DNA from: JAFMDF01 sp965277445 | Lineage (GTDB): Bacteria > Bacteroidota > Bacteroidia > Chitinophagales > Saprospiraceae | Assembly: GCA_965277445.1 (NCBI GenBank) | Contig: CBDICY010000032.1 | Coordinates: forward strand, 992,001 to 1,056,000 | Length of the DNA stretch: 64,000 nucleotides | Direction of reading: 5' to 3' | In this document: piece after piece, positions 25,883-35,064 of the stretch | Numbering within the stretch: the first letter of the stretch is position 1 | Layout of the letters: each line of letters begins with the position of its first letter | Notes under the pieces: generated by a model | Seen by the model: only the letters and a program-made list of their open reading frames with translations | Told to the model about the DNA's origin: nothing | Database searches by the model: none | Made by a program: the position numbers and the translations under genes

Positions 25883-27184
25883 TTACCCACCAAAATCATC
25901 AAAAGCAATATTCTCCTCAGGTACACCTAAATTATCCAAAGTACGGATAACAGAAGCATTCATCATTGGAGGGCCACAGAAATAGTATTCAATTTCTTCT
26001 GGCTCTTCGTGGTTCTTTAGATATTCTTCGTAACAAACGCTCATTACGTATCCTTTGAAACCATCGCCATTCGGATCATGAATATCTTTTTTCAATGTCC
26101 AATTATCTTCTGGTAATGGGTTATCTAAGGCTACATGGAATTTGAAATTCGGAAATTCTTTTTCGATTTTTCTAAATTCTTCAATGTAGAATAATTCTCT
26201 TTTTGTTCGACCACCATACCAGAAAGATACTTTTCTATCCGTTGTTTTTAAGGTATGGAATAAGTGGTATAAGTGAGAACGCAATGGTGCCATTCCTGCT
26301 CCTCCACCGATATACACCATTTCTTTCTTTGTATTCTTAATAAAGAATTCTCCGTAAGGACCAGAAATTGTGATTTTATCACCCGGTACTTTAGAGAAAA
26401 CATAAGAAGAACAAACACCTGGATTAACAGACATCCAACCGCCTGCTTTTCTATCAAAAGGTGGTGTAGCAATCCGAATATTCAACATCACGATATTCCC
26501 TTCTGCTGGGTGATTCGCCATGGAGTAAGCTCTAAATTGCTCCTCATCATTCTTCATTTTTAAGCCCCATAATTTGAACTTATCCCACTCACTTCTAAAT
26601 TTATCTGGACCAGCTGGATCTTTTGGATCTGGATGTATCTCAAAGTTTTTGAAATCAACTTCTACCTGGGGTACATCAATTTGAATATATCCACCAGATT
26701 CGAAATCTAGCGTTTCGCCGTCAGGTAATTCTACTACAAATTCCTTAATAAAAGAGGCTACGTTATAGTTAGATCGAACGGTACATTCCCATTTCTTGAT
26801 ACCAAAAACTTCTTCTGGTACAGAAATTTTCATATCCTGTCTAACTTTTACTTGACAAGCTAACCGCTTATTTTCTGCTGCCTCTTTTCTAGTTAAGTGG
26901 TTCATTTCTGTTGGCAATACATCTCCACCACCTTCATGTACGTGACATTCACACATCGCACAAGTACCACCTCCACCACAAGCAGAAGGTAAGAATACAT
27001 TACTATCGGACAAAGCACCTAATAAAGTAGAACCAGGCTTCACCACTAAAGGATTCGCTTCATCTCCGTTAACGATAATCTTTACATCTCCTTGCGGAAC
27101 TAAACGTTTTCTCGCACTAATTAACATAAATGCTAAGGCAAGAATAACGATACTAAAGACCAAAACTGCTACAATAATATTCAT
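25883..27184 (-). CDS. nqrF: Na+-translocating NADH:quinone reductase subunit F
   Basis: 433 residues. NqrF is the NADH-oxidising entry subunit of the sodium pump and carries 2Fe-2S and FAD. It has one N-terminal membrane helix, a ferredoxin domain with the cluster cysteines in LPSACGGGGTCAMCEC and RLACQ, the FAD motif RAYSMAN, and the NADH-binding GGGAGMAPLRSHLYHLF. It ends in VPEENIAFDDFGG, the normal NqrF terminus with the conserved aromatic and Gly-Gly. It is the last gene of the nqr operon. Confidence 0.96.
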   Translation of the reverse strand: MNIIVAVLVFSIVILALAFMLISARKRLVPQGDVKIIVNGDEANPLVVKPGSTLLGALSDSNVFLPSACGGGGTCAMCECHVHEGGGDVLPTEMNHLTRKEAAENKRLACQVKVRQDMKISVPEEVFGIKKWECTVRSNYNVASFIKEFVVELPDGETLDFESGGYIQIDVPQVEVDFKNFEIHPDPKDPAGPDKFRSEWDKFKLWGLKMKNDEEQFRAYSMANHPAEGNIVMLNIRIATPPFDRKAGGWMSVNPGVCSSYVFSKVPGDKITISGPYGEFFIKNTKKEMVYIGGGAGMAPLRSHLYHLFHTLKTTDRKVSFWYGGRTKRELFYIEEFRKIEKEFPNFKFHVALDNPLPEDNWTLKKDIHDPNGDGFKGYVMSVCYEEYLKNHEEPEEIEYYFCGPPMMNASVIRTLDNLGVPEENIAFDDFGG

Positions 27185-27373
27185 AACTACTAAAGTGAAA
27201 TGTAAAATTTAAAATTCAAAATCTAAAATTTAAAATTGGTAAATACCTGTTCTAAATTAGGATACTGATTTCTATCTTTTAACAATTACAAAATATATGC
27301 TAAAACAATGATGAAATATGAATGATGAACGATGAATGTACCAATCACCAACCTACTAATCATTAATCACTTC

Positions 27374-27976
27374 CTACTGAAAAGCCGCTGGGTCAATCCC
27401 CAATAAACTCATAAAAGCAATGCCCATTAATCCTGTCAAAATGAATGCCATGCCTAAACCTCTTAGTGAAGGTGGGACATCCGAATAACGGATTTTTTCT
27501 CTAATAGCTGCAATAGCAATAATTGCTAAAAACCAGCCAAATCCACCACCTAATCCAAAAGCTACTGATTCGCTAAAGTTATATTCTCTAGCAACCATGA
27601 ATAAAGAACCACCCAAAATAGCGCAGTTTACGGTAATCAATGGTAAGAAAATACCTAAAGAGTTATATAGGGAAGGCGATACTTTTTCTATCACCATTTC
27701 TACCAATTGTACCATAGAGGCAATAACCGCAATGAATAGAATAAATCTTAAAAAAGAAAAGTCAAACCCTAAAGGACCTGTTTCAGATAATAAGTATTCA
27801 TTAATCAACCAGTTGATTGGCATCGTAATCCCTAAAACGAAAATTACGGCTAATCCTAGACCAAAAGCGGTCTTTACGGTTTTAGAAACTGCTAAGAAAG
27901 AACACATCCCTAAGAAATAGGCGAGTACTAAATTTTCTACAAAAGCAGCTTTTAAAAAGATATTAACTAACTCCAT
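27374..27976 (-). CDS. nqrE: Na+-translocating NADH:quinone reductase subunit E
   Basis: 200 residues with six membrane helices. NqrE and NqrD are inverted-topology homologues that together hold an iron site in the membrane. FVENLVLAYFLGMCSFLAVSK and FLPLITVNCAILGGSLFMV contain the conserved cysteines of the intramembrane Fe centre. Length is normal. It is separated from nqrF by 189 bases that contain AT-rich AAATTTAAAAT repeats, far more than usual for this operon. Confidence 0.95.
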   Translation of the reverse strand: MELVNIFLKAAFVENLVLAYFLGMCSFLAVSKTVKTAFGLGLAVIFVLGITMPINWLINEYLLSETGPLGFDFSFLRFILFIAVIASMVQLVEMVIEKVSPSLYNSLGIFLPLITVNCAILGGSLFMVAREYNFSESVAFGLGGGFGWFLAIIAIAAIREKIRYSDVPPSLRGLGMAFILTGLMGIAFMSLLGIDPAAFQ

Positions 27977-28172
27977 GATTAATTTAAAATGTAAAATTTA
28001 AAATGTAAAATTTAAAAGTCACCTGATAAATCACATTCCTATTTTACTTATTTTCTAATAGAATAATTAACTTATTGTTGTTAATCACTCGTAATATTTA
28101 TGTCAATAAAACTATTTAAAATGTGCTAGTAAATACTTTTACATTTTAAATTTAGAATTTTAGATTTTCAAT

Positions 28173-28892
28173 TTAAGAAACATCTACCAATGCAGGGTTT
28201 CTACTTCTTTGAATCCAAATGAAGATACCAATAATAAACATTGCTGCTACTGGTAACACCATTAAGTTATTATTAGAATACCAAGAAAACCAAGAACCTT
28301 CTGCCAAAGTATTAATCATATAGTCTGGACTAGCACCAATGATCTTCATTTCTGCTGGACTACCCGCAAATAAACTTCCTTTACCAAATAATTCTCTAAC
28401 GACTGCTATAGCAACTAAAATTAAACCGTAGCCTAATCCGTTACCAATACCATCTAAGAAAGAACGCCAAGGTTTGTTTGCCATAGCAAAGGCTTCCAAA
28501 CGCCCCATTACGATACAGTTGGTAATAATCAATCCAATGTATATCGTTAATTGACGATAGACAGGATAGCTATAATATTTTAGCACCATTTCTACAATTG
28601 TTACCAAAGTAGCAATAATTACTAATTGTACAATCATCCGAATGGACTTAGGAATTCTAGTTCTCAACAAAGAAGTAAATAAACTAGAAAAAGCACAAAC
28701 GAAAACTACCGCTACAGAAATAACAACCGATGGTAAGACCAAAGATGTTACCGCCAAAGCAGAACAGATACCCAATACCTGAATGGTAATCGGATTATTG
28801 TCCGTTAATGGATCCGTTATTAATTTCTTCTCTTTCTTACCGAATAGAGGCTCTTTTTCTTTTACTACAGGAGCCGTTGTAACTTCAGCCAT
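28173..28892 (-). CDS. nqrD: Na+-translocating NADH:quinone reductase subunit D
   Basis: 239 residues with six membrane helices, partner of NqrE. The conserved cysteine segments are QVLGICSALAVTS and GLIITNCIVMGRLEAFAM. The N-terminal ~28 residues (rich in Lys and Glu) are an extension beyond the typical ~210-residue length. It is separated from nqrE by 196 bases, again with short AT-rich repeats. Confidence 0.95.
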   Translation of the reverse strand: MAEVTTAPVVKEKEPLFGKKEKKLITDPLTDNNPITIQVLGICSALAVTSLVLPSVVISVAVVFVCAFSSLFTSLLRTRIPKSIRMIVQLVIIATLVTIVEMVLKYYSYPVYRQLTIYIGLIITNCIVMGRLEAFAMANKPWRSFLDGIGNGLGYGLILVAIAVVRELFGKGSLFAGSPAEMKIIGASPDYMINTLAEGSWFSWYSNNNLMVLPVAAMFIIGIFIWIQRSRNPALVDVS

Positions 28893-28982
28893 TATATTTA
28901 ATTTTTTATGTGCTATATTTTATTCAAAAATAGTCAACAATGTAACTATATCCCAATAATTATCGGGATAAGACAATTTGAT

Positions 28983-29693
28983 TTATCCCTTAGCCTTACC
29001 AAAATAAGGCTCATAATATTTAATTCCTCGGTACAACATCTCGTCTACTCCATCAGCAGTTACGGTTGCCCCTGATAAACCATCCACTTCATACGCTAAA
29101 TCCTTAGCACCTCCCTTGATCACACCGACAGATACATATTCGCCGTCTTTGTAAATCTTCTTTCCACCAAATTGCTTAGCAAAACCTGGATTATCCTTAA
29201 TTTCTGCTCCCAATCCAGGTGTCTCACCAGCGTGGTCAAATGATGCACCTACAACCGTAGTGAAATCACTTTGCAAAGCAACATTCCCCCAGATCGCATT
29301 CCATAAACCATTTCCTCTAACTGCTACAATATAAATTTTCTCCCCACCACTATTATAGATAAATAAAGGTAGTTGCCTATCTTCTACTGGCTTTTTAGCT
29401 TCTTTTGCCATGTCCACTTTCTCCGCTTTAATTCCATCAACCGCTTCTCCGTTCATATTCAACACCTTCTGTTCTACGTTCTCTTCAAAAAGAGCTAATA
29501 CATCAGCGTCGCTAAAATCGGCAACTGGCTTATCTAATTTAGCACTAATCGCAGACAAAATTGCTCGCTTATTAAATACATCTTCATTTTGAGCTACTTG
29601 GTCTTTCGTGCCATAAAATAAACTGGATAAGGTCAAAGCAACTAATACCGTCATTGCTAAAGTGAACCCTACTACATAATTTGTACTTTCCAT
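28983..29693 (-). CDS. nqrC: Na+-translocating NADH:quinone reductase subunit C
   Basis: 236 residues: one N-terminal membrane helix and a periplasmic FMN-binding domain. The covalent flavinylation motif is present as DGLSGATVT, where the final Thr would receive FMN from ApbE (no apbE gene is in the window). GAEIKDNPGFAKQFGGKKIY is also characteristic. Normal length for the family in this phylum. Confidence 0.95.
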   Translation of the reverse strand: MESTNYVVGFTLAMTVLVALTLSSLFYGTKDQVAQNEDVFNKRAILSAISAKLDKPVADFSDADVLALFEENVEQKVLNMNGEAVDGIKAEKVDMAKEAKKPVEDRQLPLFIYNSGGEKIYIVAVRGNGLWNAIWGNVALQSDFTTVVGASFDHAGETPGLGAEIKDNPGFAKQFGGKKIYKDGEYVSVGVIKGGAKDLAYEVDGLSGATVTADGVDEMLYRGIKYYEPYFGKAKG

Positions 29694-29699
29694 AATATT

Positions 29700-29830
29700 C
29701 TTTTAAGAGGTCAGACCGTAAACTGTCAGAAGTCAGACCGTAAATTAAAATTTACTGTCAGAAGTCAGATTTTAGCGTTGTCTCTATCTCAAATCTGACT
29801 TCTGACAACGAAGTGGTCTGACTTCTCACT
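29700..29830. repeat. GTCAGAAGTCAGA palindromic repeat inside the nqr operon
   Basis: The spacer between nqrB and nqrC contains GTCAGACCGTAAA twice and GTCAGAAGTCAGA, which face AATCTGACTTCTGACA and GGTCTGACTTCT. The repeats can fold the 145-base spacer into a long imperfect hairpin inside the polycistronic mRNA. This is the operon's counterpart of the palindromes found in other spacers. Confidence 0.7.
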
Positions 29831-29838
29831 TCTATTTT

Positions 29839-31098
29839 TTAAGCATTCGCTCTATTGATTCTTCTAGTCATGTTTGCTTCTAATACATAATGATCGATTA
29901 GCGGAGCAAATACGTTCATAAATAAGATGGCTAACATCCATCCTTCAGGGTATGCTGGATTTAATACTCTAATAATCATTCCAACAAAACCAATTAGGAA
30001 ACCATAGATGATTTTTCCTCTATTAGTAGATGCTGCAGTTACTGGATCAGTCGCCATGAATGCCATGGCAAAAAAGAAACTGCCCATCCAGAATTGGTAG
30101 TACCAAGGTACACTCATAAATGGAGTTGCATCCCAGGCATTTAATAGCATTGCCATTACTGCTGCGCCTACAAACATCGACAACATAATTCTCCAACTCG
30201 CAATACCAGTTGCAATCAAAATCCCCGCACCTGCTAAGATTAACGGCTTAGACGTTTCTCCAATAGAACCAGGAATTGCACCCCACCACATTTGGTCTGG
30301 TGTATAAACCCTAGTTACATTCTCCCATCCACCTTGAAAAGCCAAACTTAAAGGCGTTGCACCAGTATAACCATCGATTACCGAAGCATTCGGGTCAAAT
30401 AAACTAGTAAAACCAAGTGATTCAAATAGTGGATTGAAAAAACCAGTAAAGATTGCGCCGTATTCTACCATTGCACCCGCTTCAGGTTTTGCTAATCCTG
30501 CTACCCAAACTTCGTCACCTGAAATGGTGGTTGGATAAGCAAAGAAGATAAATACCCGTGCAAGTAAAGCAACGTTTAAGATATTCATTCCTGTTCCGCC
30601 AAAAGCTTCTTTACCAATGATTACGGCAAAAGCAACTGCCATAGCTAACCATAATAAAGGAACATCTGGAGGCATAATTAAAGGAATCAAAGCACCTGAT
30701 ACTAGAAATCCTTCTTCTATCGCATGCCCTTTCTTCGCTGCATACCAGAATTCGATTCCTAAACCGACTACGTGAGCGACTACAAAAATTGGAAGCAATT
30801 TCACTAAACCATAAGCTATTTTTAAGTGTAACCCTTGAACAAATCCAGGATATAAACCTAAAGCAGTAAAGTGTTGATGTCCAATATTAATTGCCCCAAA
30901 CAAATAGCACAATTGCATAGCTAATACAACAATGACCATTGTTCGCTTCAAATCTATTCCATCTTTGATATGCGTTCCACCTTTAGTAACATGGTCTGGC
31001 GCAAAAGCAAAGGTGAAAAAGCCATCATATAAAGTATGCAAAAAGGGAGAGGTCTTTTTGTCTGGCTCAATTTTTTTAAGAGTATCTAATAAACCCAT
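29839..31098 (-). CDS. nqrB: Na+-translocating NADH:quinone reductase subunit B
   Basis: 419 residues with ten predicted membrane helices, the main sodium-channel subunit. The FMN attachment motif is YTGATPLSLA, matching the D-x-S/T-G-A-T pattern used by ApbE; the upstream GIDLKRTM and GLGIEFWYAAKKGHAIEEGFLVSG blocks are typical. Length and helices are normal. It lies 80 bases after nqrA. Confidence 0.96.
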   Translation of the reverse strand: MGLLDTLKKIEPDKKTSPFLHTLYDGFFTFAFAPDHVTKGGTHIKDGIDLKRTMVIVVLAMQLCYLFGAINIGHQHFTALGLYPGFVQGLHLKIAYGLVKLLPIFVVAHVVGLGIEFWYAAKKGHAIEEGFLVSGALIPLIMPPDVPLLWLAMAVAFAVIIGKEAFGGTGMNILNVALLARVFIFFAYPTTISGDEVWVAGLAKPEAGAMVEYGAIFTGFFNPLFESLGFTSLFDPNASVIDGYTGATPLSLAFQGGWENVTRVYTPDQMWWGAIPGSIGETSKPLILAGAGILIATGIASWRIMLSMFVGAAVMAMLLNAWDATPFMSVPWYYQFWMGSFFFAMAFMATDPVTAASTNRGKIIYGFLIGFVGMIIRVLNPAYPEGWMLAILFMNVFAPLIDHYVLEANMTRRINRANA

Positions 31099-31178
31099 AT
31101 TTTGTTAATTACGATTATTTTCTTTCTTTATCTAAAAGCTGATGAATTCATCATTCATCATTTATAGTTCATCATTTA

Positions 31179-32807
31179 TTAAGCTTGCTCTCTCATGATC
31201 TCCAATCCTTCTCTCAAGATGCTTTGTAGTGGTTGCTTAGAAGTACAAGCAAATTCACAAAGTGCCACATCTTCTTCTAATAATTCATTGATACCTAAAC
31301 CATCCATTCGCTCAAAATCATTAACGATAATCGCTTTCATCAAATGTTGTGGATAAATATCCATTGGCAATACTTTTTCGTATTGTCCAGTTACTACAAA
31401 TGCTCTTTTTTCTCCATGCGTATTGGTATTCGCTTCGTAAGTCACATCTGCTAAACCACTTAAGAAAGTTTGAGAAACACTTGGTCTTGCATCCATTGGT
31501 GCTAACCAACCAAACATTTCATATTCATTTCCTTCTTTAATAGTCGTAATTTGATCATCTCTAAAATCTAAAAATTCTTCTTTAGATTTTTGTGCACCAG
31601 ATAAAACATCACCAGAAACCAATCTTACATTATCTCCAACAGTTCCCGCTAAAGCACCAACATTTGCACCTAAGTAAGTATTTACATAAGCTGGAGCACT
31701 TACCTCCGCTCCCGTAACTGCTATAATTCTAGAGGCATCAAATTTACCTTCTGTAAATAATTTACCAATGGTAATTACTTCTTGCACGCCTAAGGTCCAC
31801 ACTTTATCATTTCCTGCAATTGGGCTAACGTGGTGAATTTGAATCCCTACATTACCAACTGGGTGTTTGCCATGAAACCAATGCTTTTCAACACCAGTAG
31901 CATCTGTGAAAACACTTGATGGAGCCTCCTCTCCTCTTGCATCCAAACCTAAGTGAACACTTCCTTCCGTTAACATCCCCAATACATCTAATCCTTTTTG
32001 GAAAGCTGCTCCTTGTCCTGCTACGACAAAATTTAAGTCTGGTGCCAATGGCGCAGAATCAAAAGTTGAAATAAACACCGCTTTAGGGACATCTGTTGCA
32101 TCAGGAATAATACCAAAAGGTCTTTGGTTAATCATTGTCCAAGCACCACTTTCTAATAAGTGATTAACTAATGCCTCTCTAGAAGTATTTGCCAAATCAA
32201 GTGTTGGGAATGATTTATAGTTAATTTCTTTATCTGCTAAAATCACGATTTCTTTAATAGAACGCTTTGCGCCTCTATTTACCGCAATGACTTCTCCACT
32301 AACTGGCGCTACATATTTAATGTCTGGTCGTTTTTTGTCAAAACAAACGACATCACCTGCCTTCACTTCATCACCAACAGTAACCGTTACTTTAGGAATT
32401 GGAGAAATACCCACAAAATTTTGTGGTTGAATCGCATAGGTTGTAGCGGCACCAGTATTCACTACTTTTGCTGCTGCTCCTTCCAAAGCAATAGTATGTC
32501 CTGCTTTTAAAGCATAAAATGAACCTTCTTTAACATAAGATGGTTTCTTTGCAGAAAACATATTGGAAAAAGAAGGGAATAAAGACACGGATGCTTGTGA
32601 TTTATCATCCAATCCAGCTTCTTTAGCTTCTATTCTAATTAAATTATCAGAAACCTGAATAATTAGAAAAAAGATGACTAAAATAGCCAGTCCCCATAAA
32701 GAAAGGTTCAAAATGTTACTTCCACTACCAGAATCTGTGGCAAAAGCGGTATTCGAAGAAAATAAGAATAACGCTACAAGAAAAGTGTATAAGATATTGT
32801 TTTTCAA
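31179..32807 (-). CDS. nqrA: Na+-translocating NADH:quinone reductase subunit A with N-terminal membrane anchor
   Basis: The first gene of the operon. Residues ~95-542 are a normal NqrA (EGSFYALKAGHTIALEGAA, VGDEVKAGDVV, GKHPVGNVGIQIHHVSPI, EDVALCEFACTSKQPLQSILREGLE), the quinone-site subunit that is usually a soluble ~450-residue protein on the cytoplasmic face. Here ~95 residues precede it: a signal-peptide-like segment (to about residue 23, ending AFA), a short polar linker and a membrane helix (LSLWGLAILVIFFLIIQVS). This topology (N outside, C inside) would tether NqrA to the membrane in its normal location. The start ATG is clear and the extension is in frame, so it is not an annotation artefact. 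Confidence 0.93.
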   Translation of the reverse strand: MKNNILYTFLVALFLFSSNTAFATDSGSGSNILNLSLWGLAILVIFFLIIQVSDNLIRIEAKEAGLDDKSQASVSLFPSFSNMFSAKKPSYVKEGSFYALKAGHTIALEGAAAKVVNTGAATTYAIQPQNFVGISPIPKVTVTVGDEVKAGDVVCFDKKRPDIKYVAPVSGEVIAVNRGAKRSIKEIVILADKEINYKSFPTLDLANTSREALVNHLLESGAWTMINQRPFGIIPDATDVPKAVFISTFDSAPLAPDLNFVVAGQGAAFQKGLDVLGMLTEGSVHLGLDARGEEAPSSVFTDATGVEKHWFHGKHPVGNVGIQIHHVSPIAGNDKVWTLGVQEVITIGKLFTEGKFDASRIIAVTGAEVSAPAYVNTYLGANVGALAGTVGDNVRLVSGDVLSGAQKSKEEFLDFRDDQITTIKEGNEYEMFGWLAPMDARPSVSQTFLSGLADVTYEANTNTHGEKRAFVVTGQYEKVLPMDIYPQHLMKAIIVNDFERMDGLGINELLEEDVALCEFACTSKQPLQSILREGLEIMREQA

Positions 32808-32873
32808 AACTTTATGATTTAACTTTACTATCAGAATAAAGTACTTGTTTGAATCAATTTTTCAAAATTTCGG

Positions 32874-32881
32874 CAAAGATA
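32874..32881 (-). promoter_or_regulatory. Candidate -7 box of the nqr operon
   Basis: On the minus strand this reads TATCTTTG, an exact match to the Bacteroidota -7 consensus TAnnTTTG, 67 bases upstream of the nqrA ATG. I find no good TTG -33 element at the usual distance, so it is only a candidate. Confidence 0.4.
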
Positions 32882-33133
32882 TAAAACCTTTTTATGTTTA
32901 GAAATAGCTTACTAGTAGAACTCATTTAGTTTTAAAATTATTTAGAATGAGTCTAAATAATTTTAGCTAATTCTACGTCCTTCACTACAACTAAAAAATG
33001 GAACCTTTTGATCATTGCTGAGTCAATTTAAAACAGTACTTTTAGAGGCATCATTGCCCATCTAAAACTATAAATTTGGAAAATTCGTCGGGAAAGAATA
33101 GCTCAAAAAAGGAAGGAATAGCTCAAAAAATAA
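32882..33133. other. Spacer upstream of nqrA
   Basis: No gene is visible. It contains a tandem duplication of a 20-base unit with one mismatch (33091-33110 and 33111-33130, both ending GAATAGCTCAAAAAA). The rest is AT-rich. Confidence 0.5.
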
Positions 33134-33154
33134 GGGATCACATCTAGTGATCCC
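33134..33154 (-). terminator. Terminator hairpin of the 33235 membrane gene
   Basis: A perfect 8-base stem, GGGATCAC-ATCTA-GTGATCCC. On the minus strand it is followed by TTATTTTTTG, so it fits an intrinsic terminator about 80 bases past the stop codon of the gene at 33235..33891. Confidence 0.65.
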
Positions 33155-33234
33155 CAATTAAAAACCTATAAACAATTTAGCTGGTTTATAAAACGTCAAC
33201 AAATTTAAAAAGTTTCTATATTTAAAAATAAAAT

Positions 33235-33891
33235 TTAAACTGATTCCACCTCCGTCTTTTCTATATTCACTCTCTTAGGAAAATAGAGTAGACAAAAGAT
33301 TAGCAAAATCGTAGAAAAAATAGCTGGAACAATTTGATTATAAGGTTCGTAAGCAGCGAACACAGTACCGAGTCCCGCAGAAATTAAGGCAGAAAAACTA
33401 GCCGTCATTTTATAAATATGTTCGTATAACCAAAAGTTTTTAATTCGGATGAAGTTTGGAAAAAAATACCGAATGAGGTCAAACCCAACGATTACAAAAA
33501 CATACCCTAGTAAATAATAGACAACCGAAGCATGCCAAAGAATATTAGCTGTTTGAAAATGAGCAACGAAATAACATGCCATTCCAATAATTAGCAACAT
33601 GACCATAAAATCGGGTTGTGTAAATCCTGCTTCTTTTGTTTTTAAAACTCTATACCCTGAATAAGAAGTATAAAAACTCAAAAGCGTAACAATCGTCAAG
33701 AAGGGTCTATCTCGAAAAAAGATAACTCCATTCAGCGCAGTAATAATAACAATCGCCATCAAGCCTAAAAAAAGTCGCCCGAATAGTCGATGATAATGTC
33801 CTCCTTTTTTTGTAAAATAAGGAGCTAATCCTATAAAAATGGCAATAGTGCCAAAAAGGATGTGGATAGAAATGTTGATACTTTGTAACAT
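33235..33891 (-). CDS. Integral membrane protein, DUF2306-like
   Basis: 218 residues with about six or seven membrane helices. HILFGTIAIFIGLAPYFTKKGGHYHRLFGRLFLG resembles the DUF2306 start, in which an early His sits in the first helix and a conserved H-R pair follows. Function is unknown. It follows the LytTR regulator gene at 34007..34819 on the same strand with a 115-base gap, so the two may be co-expressed. The domain name is tentative. Confidence 0.65.
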   Translation of the reverse strand: MLQSINISIHILFGTIAIFIGLAPYFTKKGGHYHRLFGRLFLGLMAIVIITALNGVIFFRDRPFLTIVTLLSFYTSYSGYRVLKTKEAGFTQPDFMVMLLIIGMACYFVAHFQTANILWHASVVYYLLGYVFVIVGFDLIRYFFPNFIRIKNFWLYEHIYKMTASFSALISAGLGTVFAAYEPYNQIVPAIFSTILLIFCLLYFPKRVNIEKTEVESV

Positions 33892-34006
33892 GATAAATAG
33901 TTTTGATTCAAGACCAAAACAAAGGGAAAAACAAAGTAATAGCTAGTGCTTTTTGGCGAGTGGGTCGTATAAACAAGTGAAAAGGTAGCTGAGGTGGGTC
34001 AATAAA

Positions 34007-34819
34007 TTATAGTTTTGTCAAAGATTTAATCACATCTGTATAACTAGAACTGCTAGTAATTGCCATCTTATTTTTTCCTTTAAATTCTATAACAAATCGT
34101 CCTTTAAAATGAGGTTTAATTTGAGTAACCTGATGTTTATTGATTAAATATTTTCGATGTACTCGTAGGAAATCTGGTGTTAATTTTTTTTCTAAAAACA
34201 ACAAAGAATAATTGCATAAATGCTTATTGCCTATTTCATCAAATAAGAAAGCGTAATTATCATAGGCTTCAAAAAAGAGAATTTCGTTGGTCGGATGTAA
34301 TAAAATATTTTCTCCTTTACGGATGGGAATAGTGGTTAACTTTTCTGGTAGGTAATTAGCAACTTCTTCTTTTTCTACCTTTTCTTCTACCAATTCATCT
34401 TTCCCCTTCGATTTCACCCAATTCAATGTCACAAATCCTAGAATAGTACTTAAGATGCTATTGAATAAATGCAAACCGCTAAATTGTAAAAAAGTATACG
34501 ACTCTTGTTGAAAACCATAAGCTCTAACCATTCCATCTACTTCTGAACCAATTATTCCCACTAGGCTAAAAAGCACGACTAATATCGTGCTCTTTTTGTA
34601 ATCAGAAATATTATCCCAAGACCACAAAAAACTATTAGCAGCTATTAAGATCAAAAAATAACCGATAACTAAACTAATACTTACTTGTTGGACAAGACTT
34701 TGTCCGAGCGTAGGCCAAATTCCTAAAGCATAATTAGCAATACCTAAGGCTACCCCAACAGCTATTATCCAAATTAGGTTTTTGTTCGCTTCTTTAAAAT
34801 CTACAGTAGGAAACTTCAT
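34007..34819 (-). CDS. Membrane-anchored LytTR transcriptional regulator
   Basis: 270 residues: four hydrophobic helices in the first ~135, an acidic/basic linker (KGKDELVEEKVEKEEV), then a LytTR DNA-binding domain (ILFFEAYDNYAFLF, LRVHRKYLINKHQVTQIKPHFKGRFVIEF). It has no receiver domain, so it likely senses a membrane signal directly. LytTR domains bind imperfect direct repeats; I could not identify such sites here. It is near a second LytTR gene, the response regulator at 37286..38026. Confidence 0.85.
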   Translation of the reverse strand: MKFPTVDFKEANKNLIWIIAVGVALGIANYALGIWPTLGQSLVQQVSISLVIGYFLILIAANSFLWSWDNISDYKKSTILVVLFSLVGIIGSEVDGMVRAYGFQQESYTFLQFSGLHLFNSILSTILGFVTLNWVKSKGKDELVEEKVEKEEVANYLPEKLTTIPIRKGENILLHPTNEILFFEAYDNYAFLFDEIGNKHLCNYSLLFLEKKLTPDFLRVHRKYLINKHQVTQIKPHFKGRFVIEFKGKNKMAITSSSSYTDVIKSLTKL

Positions 34820-35064
34820 GGATACAATGATAAAATATTTTTACGGATTTTTAGATTAATACTTAAGACATGTATAGGAGTTGTTAACTTTTTTTGTACC
34901 TTGCTAATCTTTAGTAGCTACACACAAATAACATTTTATAGACTAAATGATCATTACAAAAAATGGGAAATTTTCAGCGATTCTTTTCGCTGGCATTAGT
35001 TATACTAGACCATCCTCCTGCAATCCAATAAAGTAGTAGATTGTCAACAAGTAGAAAACTTCCA

